From: Neorhizobium alkalisoli | GTDB lineage: Bacteria > Pseudomonadota > Alphaproteobacteria > Rhizobiales > Rhizobiaceae | Assembly (NCBI RefSeq): GCF_007829835.1 | Contig: NZ_VIWP01000002.1 | Location: forward strand, 620,001 to 684,000 | Direction: 5' to 3' | Length of the DNA: 64,000 bases | In this document: positions 51,504 through 60,441 of the stretch, piece after piece | Layout: each line of letters begins with the position of its first letter | Numbering within the stretch: position 1 is the first letter of the stretch | Notes under the pieces: generated by a model | Seen by the model: the letters and a program-made list of their open reading frames with translations, nothing else | Told to the model about the DNA's origin: nothing | Database searches by the model: none | Made by a program: the position numbers and the translations under genes

Positions 51504-52541
51504 ATGGACTATCGCACACTTGGAAAATCCGGCCTGAAAGTGCCGGTCCTCTCCTTCGGCGCCGGCACTTTCGGCGGCTCCGGCCCGCTGTTTTCCCATT
51601 GGGGCACGACGGATGTGGCGGAAGCCCGTCGCCTTGTCGACATCTGCCTCGAGGCCGGCGTTACCCTGTTCGATACGGCAGATGTCTATTCGGCCGGCGC
51701 CTCGGAAGAAGTCCTGGGCGAGGCGATCAAGGGTCGGCGCGAGGAGGTGCTGATCTCCACCAAAGCCAGCCTGCCGACCGGTGACGGCCCGAACGACTGG
51801 GGCTCGTCCCGTTCCCGCCTGATCGGCGCCGTCGAGAAGAGCCTGAAACGGCTTGGCACCGATCATATCGATATCTTTCAGCTGCATGCCTTCGACGCCT
51901 CGACGCCGGTCGAGGAAGTCGTCTCGACGCTCGACCGCCTCGTGCAGGACGGCAAGCTGCGTTATATCGGCGTTTCCAACTTTTCCGGCTGGCAGATCAT
52001 GAAATCGCTGGCCGCCGCCGAAAAGAACGGCTGGACGCGGTATGTGGCAAACCAGGTCTATTATTCGCTTCTCGGCCGCGATTACGAATGGGACCTGATG
52101 CCCTTAGGCGCCGATCAGGGGCTTGGGGCTCTGGTCTGGAGCCCGCTCGGCTGGGGTCGGCTTACCGGCAAGATCAGCCGCTCAAAACCGATCCCGGCCG
52201 GCAGCCGCCTGCACGAGACGGCGGATTTTGGCCCGCCGGTGGAGGACGAACATCTCTACCGCGTCGTCGAGGCGCTGGAAGCGGTTGCCACTGAAACCGA
52301 AAAGAGCGTGCCGCAGGTGGCGATCAACTGGCTGATCTCGCGGCCGACCGTCTCCTCCGTCATCATCGGCGCCCGCAACGAGGAACAGCTGCGGCAGAAT
52401 CTTGGTTCCGTCGGCTGGTCGCTTTCGGCAGAGCAGATCGCCAAGCTCGATGCGGCCAGCACCGTGACCGCACCCTACCCGCATTTCCCCTATCGCCGGC
52501 AGGCCGGGTTTGCCCTGCTCGATCCGCCGCTCGCCGGCTGA
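51504..52541 (+). CDS. Aldo/keto reductase (AKR, yajO/YghZ-like)
   Basis: 345 residues, TIM-barrel AKR: N-terminal MDYRTLGKSGLKVPVLSFG, catalytic Asp and Tyr in FDTADVYSAGASE (near 55), Lys in VLISTKASLP (near 85), His in DIFQLHAFD (near 125). C-terminal NADP site IIGARNEEQL. The ATG at 51504 is eight bases from AAGGA; the ATG at 51498 is too close. Presumably cotranscribed with the MFS gene. Confidence 0.92.
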   Translation: MDYRTLGKSGLKVPVLSFGAGTFGGSGPLFSHWGTTDVAEARRLVDICLEAGVTLFDTADVYSAGASEEVLGEAIKGRREEVLISTKASLPTGDGPNDWGSSRSRLIGAVEKSLKRLGTDHIDIFQLHAFDASTPVEEVVSTLDRLVQDGKLRYIGVSNFSGWQIMKSLAAAEKNGWTRYVANQVYYSLLGRDYEWDLMPLGADQGLGALVWSPLGWGRLTGKISRSKPIPAGSRLHETADFGPPVEDEHLYRVVEALEAVATETEKSVPQVAINWLISRPTVSSVIIGARNEEQLRQNLGSVGWSLSAEQIAKLDAASTVTAPYPHFPYRRQAGFALLDPPLAG

Positions 52542-52627
52542 AGTTTTCGCCGGCTGAACTTTTTGGATGAACGGATCACTGCGGAACACGCAAAATCTGG
52601 CAGTTGATCCGATCGTCAAAGGCACCA

Positions 52628-52648
52628 TGTAATGGGAGCCCCATTACA
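52628..52648. promoter_or_regulatory. Operator candidate upstream of the second aldo/keto reductase
   Basis: Perfect inverted repeat TGTAATGGG-AGC-CCCATTACA, 84 bases before the start codon at 52732 and 86 bases after the preceding stop. It is the only strong palindrome in the intergenic region and probably binds a repressor not encoded next to it. Confidence 0.65.
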
Positions 52649-52731
52649 GTCTGCGGGCCACTCCACGAATTATGGAAGGCCCGCCCCCTCCCTGCCCGGC
52701 GCCGCCGGGCAATCCGTCCACAGGAGTTACC

Positions 52732-53559
52732 ATGCACGACGTCAGCGCCCTTGGCGCCAACATTCCCGCCCTCGGTTTCGGCACGTTCCGCATGCCGGAT
52801 GCCGATGTCCATCGCATCCTGCCGGCCGCACTGAAGATTGGCTTCCGGCATGTCGATACGGCGCAGATCTACAAGAACGAACAGGCCGTCGGTGACGTGC
52901 TGAAAAGCTCGGGCATTCCGCGCCAGGACATTTTTCTGACCACGAAAGTCTGGGTCGACCGCGTTGGCCATGACGCCTTCATCGCCTCCGTCGACGAGAG
53001 CCTGGCAAAGCTGAAGACCGATTATGTCGACCTTCTGCTTCTCCACTGGCCGCAGAGCGAAATGCCGCTCGCTGACCGGATCGGCGCGCTCAACGACCTG
53101 CGCAAGGCCGGCAAGGTCAAGAATATCGGCGTTTCCAATTTCTCGACTGCGCTGATGGCCGAGGCGGTAAAGCTGTCGGATGCACCGATCGTCAACAACC
53201 AGGTCGAATACCATCCCTATCTCGACCAGACCAAGGTTCTGGCCGAGGCCGCCAAGACCGGCATGTCGGTAACCGCCTATTACCTGATGGCCGACGGCGC
53301 CGTGCCGAAGGACGAGGTTTTGAAGGATATCGGCGCCAAGCATGGCAAGACCGCCGCCCAGGTCGTGCTGCGCTGGGCCGTACAGCAGAAGGACGTGATC
53401 GCTCTTTCCAAGACCGCCACCGAAAGCCGCCTGCCGGAAAATTTTGAAGTTTTCGACTTCGCGCTGTCGGAAGAGGAAATGCAGGCCGTGCACAAGCTGG
53501 CCCGTCCGAATGGCCGCATCGTCAGCCCGGGCCATTTGGCACCGGACTGGGACAAGTAA
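52732..53559 (+). CDS. Aldo/keto reductase (2,5-diketo-D-gluconate reductase-like)
   Basis: 275 residues. Active site residues in HVDTAQIYKNEQAVG (Asp, Tyr near 44), FLTTKVWVD (Lys near 72) and LLLLHWPQ (His near 105); cofactor loop LSKTATESRLPENFEVFDF. Short AKR of the 2,5-diketo-D-gluconate reductase group; physiological substrate unknown. AGGAG before the ATG. Followed by a strong terminator. Confidence 0.92.
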   Translation: MHDVSALGANIPALGFGTFRMPDADVHRILPAALKIGFRHVDTAQIYKNEQAVGDVLKSSGIPRQDIFLTTKVWVDRVGHDAFIASVDESLAKLKTDYVDLLLLHWPQSEMPLADRIGALNDLRKAGKVKNIGVSNFSTALMAEAVKLSDAPIVNNQVEYHPYLDQTKVLAEAAKTGMSVTAYYLMADGAVPKDEVLKDIGAKHGKTAAQVVLRWAVQQKDVIALSKTATESRLPENFEVFDFALSEEEMQAVHKLARPNGRIVSPGHLAPDWDK

Positions 53560-53586
53560 GCAGGACGTTGATTCTGGTTTATAAGG

Positions 53587-53617
53587 AAGGCTCCGGGGAG
53601 GTTATCTCCGGAGCCTT
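53587..53617 (+). terminator. Intrinsic terminator of the MFS-AKR-AKR group
   Basis: Stem AAGGCTCCGG/CCGGAGCCTT with an 11-base loop followed by TTTTTCG, 28 bases after the last stop. Confidence 0.9.
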
Positions 53618-53683
53618 TTTCGTTTGATGACGGCAGAGAGGTTTGCTTAGCCTTGCCGGCAATCCGAAGGCTCCAGCAGGATT

Positions 53684-53851
53684 TTAGGGGGCGGTGGCGT
53701 TCAGTTGCGCGGACTGATAACTGGTTGAGACCTGCGCGAGATTGTCCGTCTGCGGCCTGTGATCCGGCACCGTCCGTGCAATGAAGACGGCCAAAACGAG
53801 CAGCGAGAGCCTGAAAATGAAGGCGTGGAGAAGGGTTTCTGAAGCATCCAT
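53684..53851 (-). CDS. Small single-pass membrane protein, unknown function
   Basis: 55 residues from the ATG at 53851: MDASETLLHAFIFRLSLLVLA with a membrane helix (about 8-25), then a polar tail rich in Gln, Ser and Thr (DNLAQVSTSYQSAQL). An ATG at 53878 would add nine residues. No strong ribosome binding site, so moderate confidence. It is divergent from a LysR gene whose palindrome lies between them, so the LysR protein may control it. Confidence 0.5.
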   Translation of the reverse strand: MDASETLLHAFIFRLSLLVLAVFIARTVPDHRPQTDNLAQVSTSYQSAQLNATAP

Positions 53852-53930
53852 GGAGCGATCCCCGGCGGTGAAAATCATGTCGCCAAGGATCGCAGACAGG
53901 CGACTTTGCACAATGCGGAAGATACAAGGG

Positions 53931-53955
53931 AACCCTTCGGATAATCCGAAGGGTT
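53931..53955. promoter_or_regulatory. Palindrome upstream of the LysR gene at 54 kb
   Basis: AACCCTTCGG-ATAAT-CCGAAGGGTT, perfect 10-base arms, 28 bases before the LysR start and 80 bases upstream of the divergent small gene. Suggests autoregulation, or a leader hairpin. Confidence 0.55.
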
Positions 53956-53983
53956 CAAGAGAGGCATCGAGGAGGAGGCATCC

Positions 53984-54871
53984 ATGCGTTTTGACCTGAC
54001 GGACCTTCGCCTGTTTCTGCATGTGGTCGAGGCGGAAAGCATTACCCAGGGCGCGGAACGGGCCGGCATGGCTTTGCCATCGGCGAGCGCCCGCATTCGC
54101 GGCATGGAGGAGATGAGTGGCGTTTCGCTGCTCGACCGGCGCCCACGCGGGATCAAGGCGACGGCCGCCGGGGAATCTCTTGCCCATCACGCCCGCATCG
54201 TGCTTGGCCAGATGGAACAGATGCGCGGCGACCTTCAGCTTTATGCCCGTGGCCTGCGCGGCAAGATCCGCTTCTTTTCCGGCCGTGCGGCGATGGCACA
54301 TCTTCCCGATGTTCTTCGCCGGTTTCTCGCGGCACATCCCACGATCGACATAGACCTCGTGGAGCGGCAGAGCCCCGATGTGGTCGCGGCCGTCGCCGGC
54401 GGGCATGCGGATCTTGGCATTGCCGCCGATACGACCGATACGGGGACGCTGGAAACCAAACCATTCGAGGCCGACCGGCTGGTGCTGATCACGCCGGCCG
54501 ATCATCCGCTCTGCGATCTCGAATCCGTTGCCTTTGCCGACGTTCTGGATGAACCCTTCATCGGCCTTCCGGCGGAAAGCGCATTGCAGGGGCATCTTGC
54601 CATTCATGCGGCGCGGGAGGGGCGGCCGTTCAAGCTGCGCATCCGGCTGGACAGCTTTGAGGATATCTGCGCCATGGTCAGCAGCGGCATTGGGCTTGCC
54701 ATCGTGCCGGAAATCTATGCCCGGCGTTATCAGGCGGAAATGTCCTTTCGAGTCGTGGCGATCACCGATACATGGGCGGTGCGGCATCTTCTCGTCTGCG
54801 CCCGCAGCTTTGCGGCGCTCCCGGTCCATGCAAGGGCGCTGGTCGACTATCTTTCCAAAGAGCGGGATTAA
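53984..54871 (+). CDS. LysR-family transcriptional regulator
   Basis: 295 residues: HTH (about 3-60, DLRLFLHVVEAESITQGAERAGMALPSASARI) and substrate-binding domain with IRFFSGRAAMAHLPDVLRRFL and the C-terminal SGIGLAIVPEIYAR. Ribosome binding site GGAGGAGG upstream. Downstream lies a secreted hydrolase 180 bases away in the same direction. Confidence 0.92.
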   Translation: MRFDLTDLRLFLHVVEAESITQGAERAGMALPSASARIRGMEEMSGVSLLDRRPRGIKATAAGESLAHHARIVLGQMEQMRGDLQLYARGLRGKIRFFSGRAAMAHLPDVLRRFLAAHPTIDIDLVERQSPDVVAAVAGGHADLGIAADTTDTGTLETKPFEADRLVLITPADHPLCDLESVAFADVLDEPFIGLPAESALQGHLAIHAAREGRPFKLRIRLDSFEDICAMVSSGIGLAIVPEIYARRYQAEMSFRVVAITDTWAVRHLLVCARSFAALPVHARALVDYLSKERD

Positions 54872-55051
54872 CGTCTCGGCGGCCTGGGGTGGAAACCCAC
54901 CCACCTCTTTCCGCATTTGGGCATGATCCGACCCATAACCCCCAGCAAAAACCGGTTGCCGGCCATCTCCCTGCCGCGATCGGTTGTTTCCTTCTCTCCG
55001 TGCCATAGATCCGCCTTTCGAGATGCAGAGGCAGGAATGGAGGAATTGTTG

Positions 55052-56380
55052 ATGTATTTCAGATCGATGCTTGTTTCGGCGGTCGTTTTTGCCGCCTTTT
55101 TGCCCGCGGCACCGTTTTCCGCAGCCGCCGCCGACGAAAAAGCGGCGGGGCCGAAAAAGGCGGAATGCCCGGCGGCACTGCCGAAGGATGCCGACTGCTT
55201 TGCCGGCCAGGACGAGAACGGTGCCTATTACTGGATGGCGCGCCCGAAGAACTGGAACGGCATTCTGGTCGTGCATTCGCATGGCGGCCCGCGTACGGCG
55301 AAACCGAAGCCGGATGATCCGGTCGAGGATCTGGAGCGGTTCGCCGTCACTGTCGATGAAGGTTATGCCTGGGTCGGCTCGAACTATCGCAGGCCCGGTT
55401 ATGGCGTGCGGATGGCGGCGGCCGATACCGACAATGTCCGAAAAATCGCGGAAGGTTTTCTCGGCAAGCCGAAACTGGTTCTGCTGCACGGCCAATCCTG
55501 GGGCGGCAATGTGGCGGCGAAAACGGCCGAACTTTATGCGATCGATCCGGACGGGCATAAGAACTATGACGGTGTCGTGCTGACCAGCGGCGTGCTTGGC
55601 GGCGGCACTTATTCCTACACGTTCCGCGCGGATTTGCGGGCCGTCTATCAATATTACTGCAAGAACCATCCGCGCGCCGACGAGGTGCAATATCCCGTCT
55701 GGCAGGGGCTGCCGAAGGACGGCAAGATGAAGCGCGAGGAGCTTGAGGCGCGCGTCAACGAATGCACCGGCATTTCCGAGCCGAAGGACAAGCGCACGCC
55801 CGAACAGGCGAAGAATTTGCAAAACATCCTGGCCGTGACGCATGTGCCGGAGAAGACGCTTGTGGCGCATCTTTCCTGGGCCACCGGCCTGTTCCACGAC
55901 ATGGTCTGGAAGCGGCTCGGCGGCAAGAACCCGTTCGACAATTCCAAAACCGTCTATGCCGGCTCGGATGACGATGCTGCGCTGAACAAGGGCGTCGAAC
56001 GTTTTACCGCCGACCCTGAAGCCGTGCGCCTGCTCGCCTATGATGCGGACCTGACCGGCGAGATCGTGCTGCCGACGATCACCATGCACGCGAAAAACGA
56101 CCCGACGGCGTTCGTGCCGCTCGAGGCGCATTATCGCGATGTCGTGGAAAAGGCGGGAAACAGCGACCTGCTCGTGCAGAACTTTACCGACGAGGCCGAG
56201 CATTCGAAACTTTCGACACCGCAATATGCGGCGCTGTTTTCGCAGATGGTCGACTGGATCGAAAAGGGCGAGAAGCCGACGCGGCAGACGGTGGCGGCGA
56301 GATGTGAGGAGAAGAGCAAGGTTTACAAGGAGCCTTGCCGGTTTCTGCAGGATTTCGAGCCGCAGTTGGAGAAGGAATGA
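55052..56380 (+). CDS. Secreted alpha/beta hydrolase
   Basis: 442 residues: signal peptide (1-24, AAAA cleavage), then an alpha/beta hydrolase with oxyanion segment VVHSHGGPRTA (near 78), nucleophile elbow LHGQSWGGNVA (GxSxG, Ser near 148) and candidate catalytic Asp/His in MHAKNDPTAFV and DEAEHSKLS. A helical lid region lies between (about 205-310). Esterase or peptidase of unknown substrate, periplasmic. The ATG at 55052 has GGAGG eight bases upstream; the ATG at 55037 is not served. Confidence 0.85.
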   Translation: MYFRSMLVSAVVFAAFLPAAPFSAAAADEKAAGPKKAECPAALPKDADCFAGQDENGAYYWMARPKNWNGILVVHSHGGPRTAKPKPDDPVEDLERFAVTVDEGYAWVGSNYRRPGYGVRMAAADTDNVRKIAEGFLGKPKLVLLHGQSWGGNVAAKTAELYAIDPDGHKNYDGVVLTSGVLGGGTYSYTFRADLRAVYQYYCKNHPRADEVQYPVWQGLPKDGKMKREELEARVNECTGISEPKDKRTPEQAKNLQNILAVTHVPEKTLVAHLSWATGLFHDMVWKRLGGKNPFDNSKTVYAGSDDDAALNKGVERFTADPEAVRLLAYDADLTGEIVLPTITMHAKNDPTAFVPLEAHYRDVVEKAGNSDLLVQNFTDEAEHSKLSTPQYAALFSQMVDWIEKGEKPTRQTVAARCEEKSKVYKEPCRFLQDFEPQLEKE

Positions 56381-56468
56381 GGCGGTGGGCTCTGGCCTAG
56401 CTGCTATCCGCCCCATGAGAGGCGGAGTTATTGCATGTGGGATTGGGCATCGATGCAGAGCTCCCGAT

Positions 56469-56606
56469 GATCTCCCCCCTTGTGGGGGAGATGTCACGAA
56501 GTGACAGAGGGGGGTGAGCAACGGTTCCGCAAATTCGAGGTGAAACGGGAGCGTGGGGATACCCCCCTCTGCCCTGCCGGGCATCTCCCCCACAAGGGGG
56601 GAGATC
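56469..56606. repeat. Palindromic repeat, second family, copy 3
   Basis: Flanked by TCTCCCCCCTTGTGGGGGAG at one end and its near inverse at the other; the inside has GTCACGAAGTGAC, a short hairpin, and CCCCCCTCTGCCCTGCC. It is related to the copies at 31179 and 46409 but has a different centre, as if the family is mosaic. It lies between convergent genes. Confidence 0.75.
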
Positions 56607-56647
56607 GGCAAACCGCATGCCCATCGCCCATAGAAGCTAAGCCGCGA

Positions 56648-57223
56648 TCACCCCCGCAACCGCGCCAAAAGCGGATCTGTAATCACCGAAAAAATCCCCG
56701 GATCGCCATAAGCCCTCGCCGACAGCATCGCGCCATGCACGATCGCCATGAAAGCCTCAGCCTCGGCACGCGGTGACGCGATCAGCGTCAACCTTCCCTC
56801 CGCCTCGCCAGCCTGCATCACCTCGGTCAGCCAGCCGGCCAGCGTGGAAAAATGGGCGCGCACGCCCTCTGCCACCGGTGCCGGCAGCATGGTCATTTCG
56901 CCGGCCAGCATGGCGCAGACGCAAAAGGGTGCCGTCGCATCGGTGATGCAGGCGCGCCAGTAACCGATGAAGGCGGCGAGTTTTGCGGACGGGTCGGTAA
57001 CGGCGCGGTCGAGCGTCGCCAGCCCCTCGGTTGCCTCTCGTCGATAGCCCTCGACCACCGCATGCACGAGATCGGCCTTGCTGGCAAAATGATGGTGGAT
57101 GCTTGCCTTGCGGATGCCGACGACGCCGGCAATGTCGGCATAACTGAAGCCGTTATAGCCCCCCGCGACAAGAAAGCTGCGGGCGGAGGCGAGGACAGCG
57201 GCTGAGGTCGAAATCTGGTCCAT
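56648..57223 (-). CDS. TetR-family transcriptional regulator
   Basis: 191 residues: HTH (about 8-50, SFLVAGGYNGFSYADIAGVVGIRKASIHHHFASKADLV) and an all-helical ligand domain with several cysteines and methionines near 100 (CVCAMLAGEMTML). Divergent from a DUF308 membrane protein gene. Two palindromes in the 137-base gap (57233 and 57327) are likely operators for its own gene and the divergent one. Confidence 0.92.
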   Translation of the reverse strand: MDQISTSAAVLASARSFLVAGGYNGFSYADIAGVVGIRKASIHHHFASKADLVHAVVEGYRREATEGLATLDRAVTDPSAKLAAFIGYWRACITDATAPFCVCAMLAGEMTMLPAPVAEGVRAHFSTLAGWLTEVMQAGEAEGRLTLIASPRAEAEAFMAIVHGAMLSARAYGDPGIFSVITDPLLARLRG

Positions 57224-57232
57224 CGCGCACGC

Positions 57233-57250
57233 CTACCAACCAATTGGTAG
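57233..57250. promoter_or_regulatory. TetR operator candidate 1
   Basis: CTACCAA-CCAA-TTGGTAG, perfect 7-base arms, immediately upstream of the TetR gene start. Suggests autorepression. Confidence 0.6.
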
Positions 57251-57326
57251 GGCGTCAAGTCAGGACTGTTTGAACTTAAAGTGACTGGTCTAGACACCGC
57301 AGCGGATTGCGTCATTCTGGAAATCT

Positions 57327-57340
57327 ACCTACTAGTAGGT
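57327..57340. promoter_or_regulatory. TetR operator candidate 2
   Basis: ACCTACTAGTAGGT, a perfect 14-base palindrome, about 20 bases before the divergent DUF308 gene start and sharing CTACC/GGTAG ends with candidate 1. Confidence 0.6.
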
Positions 57341-57360
57341 TGACACCTTAGGAGATGATC

Positions 57361-57963
57361 ATGACCAGCCAATCCACAACCTCGACCGGCAGCAGCACGG
57401 CTAAGAATGCGGGCAACAATGCCGGCAGCTGGCTGCGTTCCTATTATTTTACCCGCGGCGCCTTTTCGGTCGCCTGGGTCGCGGCCGCCTTTGCCACCGG
57501 CTCGAATTTCGGCCCCGTTACCGCAGTGCTTCTCGTCGGTTACCCGCTCTGGGATGCGGCCGCGAACCTTGTCGATGCGCGCCGCAATGGCGGGCTCGGG
57601 AAAAACCCGACCCAGACGCTCAACGTCTTCGTCAGCACGCTGACGGCGGCTGCAGTGGCGATCGGGCTCGGTTACGGCATGAATGCGGTGCTGGCCGTGT
57701 TCGGCGCCTGGGCGATCTTTTCCGGCCTTCTGCAGCTTGCGACCGGCGTACGCCGCTGGAAGATTGCCGGCGCGCAATGGGCGATGATTTTGAGCGGCGC
57801 GCAGTCCTCGCTCGCGGGCGCGCATTTCATCGTCAAGGCAACGGGCGATACGGTGCCCTCGATTGTCGATATCGCGCCTTATGCAGCCTTCGGCGCCTTC
57901 TATTTCCTCGTCTCGGCGATCAGCCTGTCGATCTCCGCCTACCGCGCCCGCCGCTCGGCCTGA
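57361..57963 (+). CDS. DUF308-like membrane protein
   Basis: 200 residues with six hydrophobic segments after a serine/threonine-rich start. Segments such as LLVGYPLWDAAANLVDARR, LAVFGAWAIFSGLLQLATGVRRW and QWAMILSGAQSSLAGAHF resemble the HdeD/DUF308 family of membrane proteins. AGGAG six bases before the ATG at 57361. Divergent TetR gene and palindromes indicate inducible expression. Function unknown, possibly acid or envelope stress related. Confidence 0.82.
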   Translation: MTSQSTTSTGSSTAKNAGNNAGSWLRSYYFTRGAFSVAWVAAAFATGSNFGPVTAVLLVGYPLWDAAANLVDARRNGGLGKNPTQTLNVFVSTLTAAAVAIGLGYGMNAVLAVFGAWAIFSGLLQLATGVRRWKIAGAQWAMILSGAQSSLAGAHFIVKATGDTVPSIVDIAPYAAFGAFYFLVSAISLSISAYRARRSA

Positions 57964-58151
57964 GCCGCCCTCAGGTGGAGCCCCACACAGGATAGAGGCG
58001 CGTGAGAACCGGCGCGGCAAGGGTCGCGCCGGTTTTCCCTCAAGGCCTGCGATTATCCTCAAACCTCATCACGATCGCGTCTAATCCATCCTTCTGCGCT
58101 TGTTTGACAGCATTGACGCCTTAGATCCTGCCTCACAAACAGGAGACCAGC

Positions 58152-58340
58152 ATGCTGCCGGAAAACAGGATAAAGCGCCACGAAGAGACCGTCGCACGCC
58201 TCAAGGAGGACATTGACTGGCTGCACGAAACCGGTTTCTGGACCGATATCGCCAGCAATGCCGACCTGATCGAGGCGAATGAAAAGGTCGTCGCGCACTA
58301 TGTCAGCCTCGTGCGCGAGCTTTCGCGGGTACCGGGCTAA
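58152..58340 (+). CDS. Small conserved-looking hypothetical protein
   Basis: 62 residues, charged and helical (ENRIKRHEETVARLKEDIDWLHET, ANEKVVAHYVSLVRELSRVPG), no signal or membrane segment. GGAG seven bases before the ATG. No family recognised. Convergent with corA. Confidence 0.65.
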   Translation: MLPENRIKRHEETVARLKEDIDWLHETGFWTDIASNADLIEANEKVVAHYVSLVRELSRVPG

Positions 58341-58358
58341 GAGAGGCGACGACCTGGC

Positions 58359-59366
58359 TTACAGCCAGCCTTTTCGCTTGAAATAGACATAAGGCAGAAC
58401 CATCGAGGTCACCATCAGGACGATGGCGAGATGGTAGCCGTAATGCCATTGCAGTTCCGGCTGGTAGGCGAAGTTCATGCCGTAGACCGAGGCGACCAGG
58501 GTCGGCGGCAGGAAAACGACCGAGGCAACGGAGAAGATCTTGATGATCTGGTTCTGCTCCAGATTGATCAGGCCGAGCGTCGCATCGAGCAGGAAGTTGA
58601 TCTTTCCCGACATGAAGGCCGAGTGGTCACCCAGCGAGGTCGCGTCCCGCTGCAACAGCTTCAGGCGCTGGCGCATTTCCTTCGGCAGCTTGCGGTCGAC
58701 GCCATCGAGCGCCGCGTAATAAGCGACGACGCGCGAGACGCTGACGAGGCTTTCGCGGGTGACGGTGATGAACTCGCCCTTCTGGCCGATCGCCCGCATC
58801 AGTTCCTGCAGGTCGCGCGTCTTCTTGTTGGCCTTGTCGGCCTTGGCCTCGAAGACATCGCGGGAGATCTGGTCGATATCATTGCCGAGCCGTTCCAGCG
58901 TATCGGCCATGCGGTCGATGATCGCTTCGATCAGGCCGGTCATGATCAGCTCGCCGGTTGCCGAATGCAGGCCGGTGCCATTTGCCTTGCGGGCACGAGC
59001 CATGAAAGCGTCGAACGGGCGGGGCTCGGAATGGCGGACCGTGACGAGCACCGAACCCTTGACGATGAAGGTGACCGGCACCTTGTGCGGCGTGCCGGAA
59101 TCCGGCCGGATCAGCACGGTCATGGTCATGAACTCGGCGCCATCCTCCTGATAGAGGCGGGCGGAAAGTTCGATATCTTCCATCTCGTCCATGGTGGGGA
59201 CGGTAATGCCAAGGCATTCCCCGACCTGCCGCTCTTCCTCGGCAGTCGGGTTGATCAGGTCGTACCAGACAACGGCGGGTGCGGCTTCGGCGGGCTCCGC
59301 CACAACCCGATCATCGGGCGATGCGGAAACAAGGCGGTCAAGGTCATAGGCATGGATACGCAGCAT
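58359..59366 (-). CDS. corA: CorA-family magnesium/cobalt transporter
   Basis: 335 residues: large cytoplasmic N-terminal domain, long helix, and two C-terminal membrane segments joined by the signature YGMNF (near residue 293). A basic C-terminus (FKRKGWL) follows. The protein forms the pentameric Mg2+ channel. Start at 59366 with AAGGAG six bases upstream. Confidence 0.93.
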   Translation of the reverse strand: MLRIHAYDLDRLVSASPDDRVVAEPAEAAPAVVWYDLINPTAEEERQVGECLGITVPTMDEMEDIELSARLYQEDGAEFMTMTVLIRPDSGTPHKVPVTFIVKGSVLVTVRHSEPRPFDAFMARARKANGTGLHSATGELIMTGLIEAIIDRMADTLERLGNDIDQISRDVFEAKADKANKKTRDLQELMRAIGQKGEFITVTRESLVSVSRVVAYYAALDGVDRKLPKEMRQRLKLLQRDATSLGDHSAFMSGKINFLLDATLGLINLEQNQIIKIFSVASVVFLPPTLVASVYGMNFAYQPELQWHYGYHLAIVLMVTSMVLPYVYFKRKGWL

Positions 59367-59642
59367 GACGGCTCCTTTTCGGACCATCGGGTCCCCGGAG
59401 CGCGTATCCGAAAGAGAGAACGGATCAGAGCCCCGAAGAAACAGGTCTATGTATTGACGTCGAACTTCGACTGTCGGGGTTCATCTCGGTTGTCCTTTGA
59501 AAGAGCGGGGTCCGGTCGGGCCTCCGCTTTGCGCGTGAAATGGGCCTGTTTCGATGGAAAGTCAATGGGGTATGGGGTGGGGAAAATACCTAGGCGGCGA
59601 AGCGCAGTGAGGCTTGGCAGTGATCAGTTTCCGCAGGCCGGA

Positions 59643-59924
59643 TCAGCGCGTGACTCGAAAGTCTGATGGAATTGCCTCTCCATCCGACGGCAGCATCGTG
59701 ACATCTGCAACCGAAGCGCCCAGCGGGCCACGATGGAGACGTTCCAGCATCGTGGCGACCGCTTCAGGCCGGCCGGCGAGAAAGGCGGTGACGGCGCCAT
59801 CCGGCTCGTTCCGCACCCAGCCTGTGAGACCAAGCCGCCGCGCCTCGCGTTCGGTCCAGGCGCGAAAACCGACGCCCTGCACCCTGCCCGTCACCCTTAC
59901 CTTGGTAGTTGCAAATTCGACCAT
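59643..59924 (-). CDS. acyP: Acylphosphatase
   Basis: 93 residues, normal size. Active-site loop [21 protein letters not shown] with Arg near residue 21 and Asn in [11 protein letters not shown] near residue 39. Hydrolyses acyl phosphates. Sits alone between corA and a small protein gene. Confidence 0.95.
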   Translation of the reverse strand: MVEFATTKVRVTGRVQGVGFRAWTEREARRLGLTGWVRNEPDGAVTAFLAGRPEAVATMLERLHRGPLGASVADVTMLPSDGEAIPSDFRVTR

Positions 59925-60048
59925 GATTGTCTCCCGCGGCGGTCCTGCTGCCGATCATGAAACGGCCGGGCCGGCAAAGCCATATCCTCGAACGAAAAAG
60001 CCGCCGGCCTCGGGACGCCAGCGGCTCGAAAGGTTTTCGATCAGCCGA

Positions 60049-60441
60049 TCAGACGAACTGGCTCAAGCCCGGCACCGAGCCGATCACCTTGTCGACGATC
60101 TCATCGCCGGCATGTTCGCGGGCAACGGCCATGGTTTCCTTGGCAAGCGAGGTGATTTCGCCCATGCCAAGACCCTGGCTCATCAGCTGCTGGCCGAGCG
60201 CCATGACGCCGCCGCCGAAGCTTGCCATCAGGCCGCCGAGCAGGCCACCGCCGCCGGAACCTTCGCCGTTAAAACGGGCGACCAGTTCGGTCGCACCCGG
60301 TATGGCCTCGATCATCTGGGCGACCGCGCCGTCATCCGCTTCGCGCTGCAAGAAGCCGAGCATCATGCCGATCGCCTTTTCGGCGAGATCCGGCGAAATG
60401 CCGACGCTTTCGGAGACGCGGGAAACCAGTTCGTTCATCAA
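60049..60441 (-). CDS. Helical protein of unknown function with glycine-rich middle
   Basis: 130 residues: amphipathic helices at the N-terminus (NELVSRVSESVGISPDLAEKAIGMMLGFLQREADDGAV), glycine-rich centre (GSGGGGLLGGLMASFGGGVM), and a helical end. The distribution resembles DUF2267/DUF2780-type small proteins, but I am not sure. A palindrome (60459-60474, TTGACGT/ACGTCAA) lies just upstream of its start. Confidence 0.65.
   Translation of the reverse strand: MMNELVSRVSESVGISPDLAEKAIGMMLGFLQREADDGAVAQMIEAIPGATELVARFNGEGSGGGGLLGGLMASFGGGVMALGQQLMSQGLGMGEITSLAKETMAVAREHAGDEIVDKVIGSVPGLSQFV

Noticed and set aside
53684-56611. 975-codon minus-strand open frame opposite the LysR and hydrolase genes
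   Set aside because: Shadow of two plus-strand genes with motifs. Only its last 55 codons, outside those genes, are kept as a candidate small gene.
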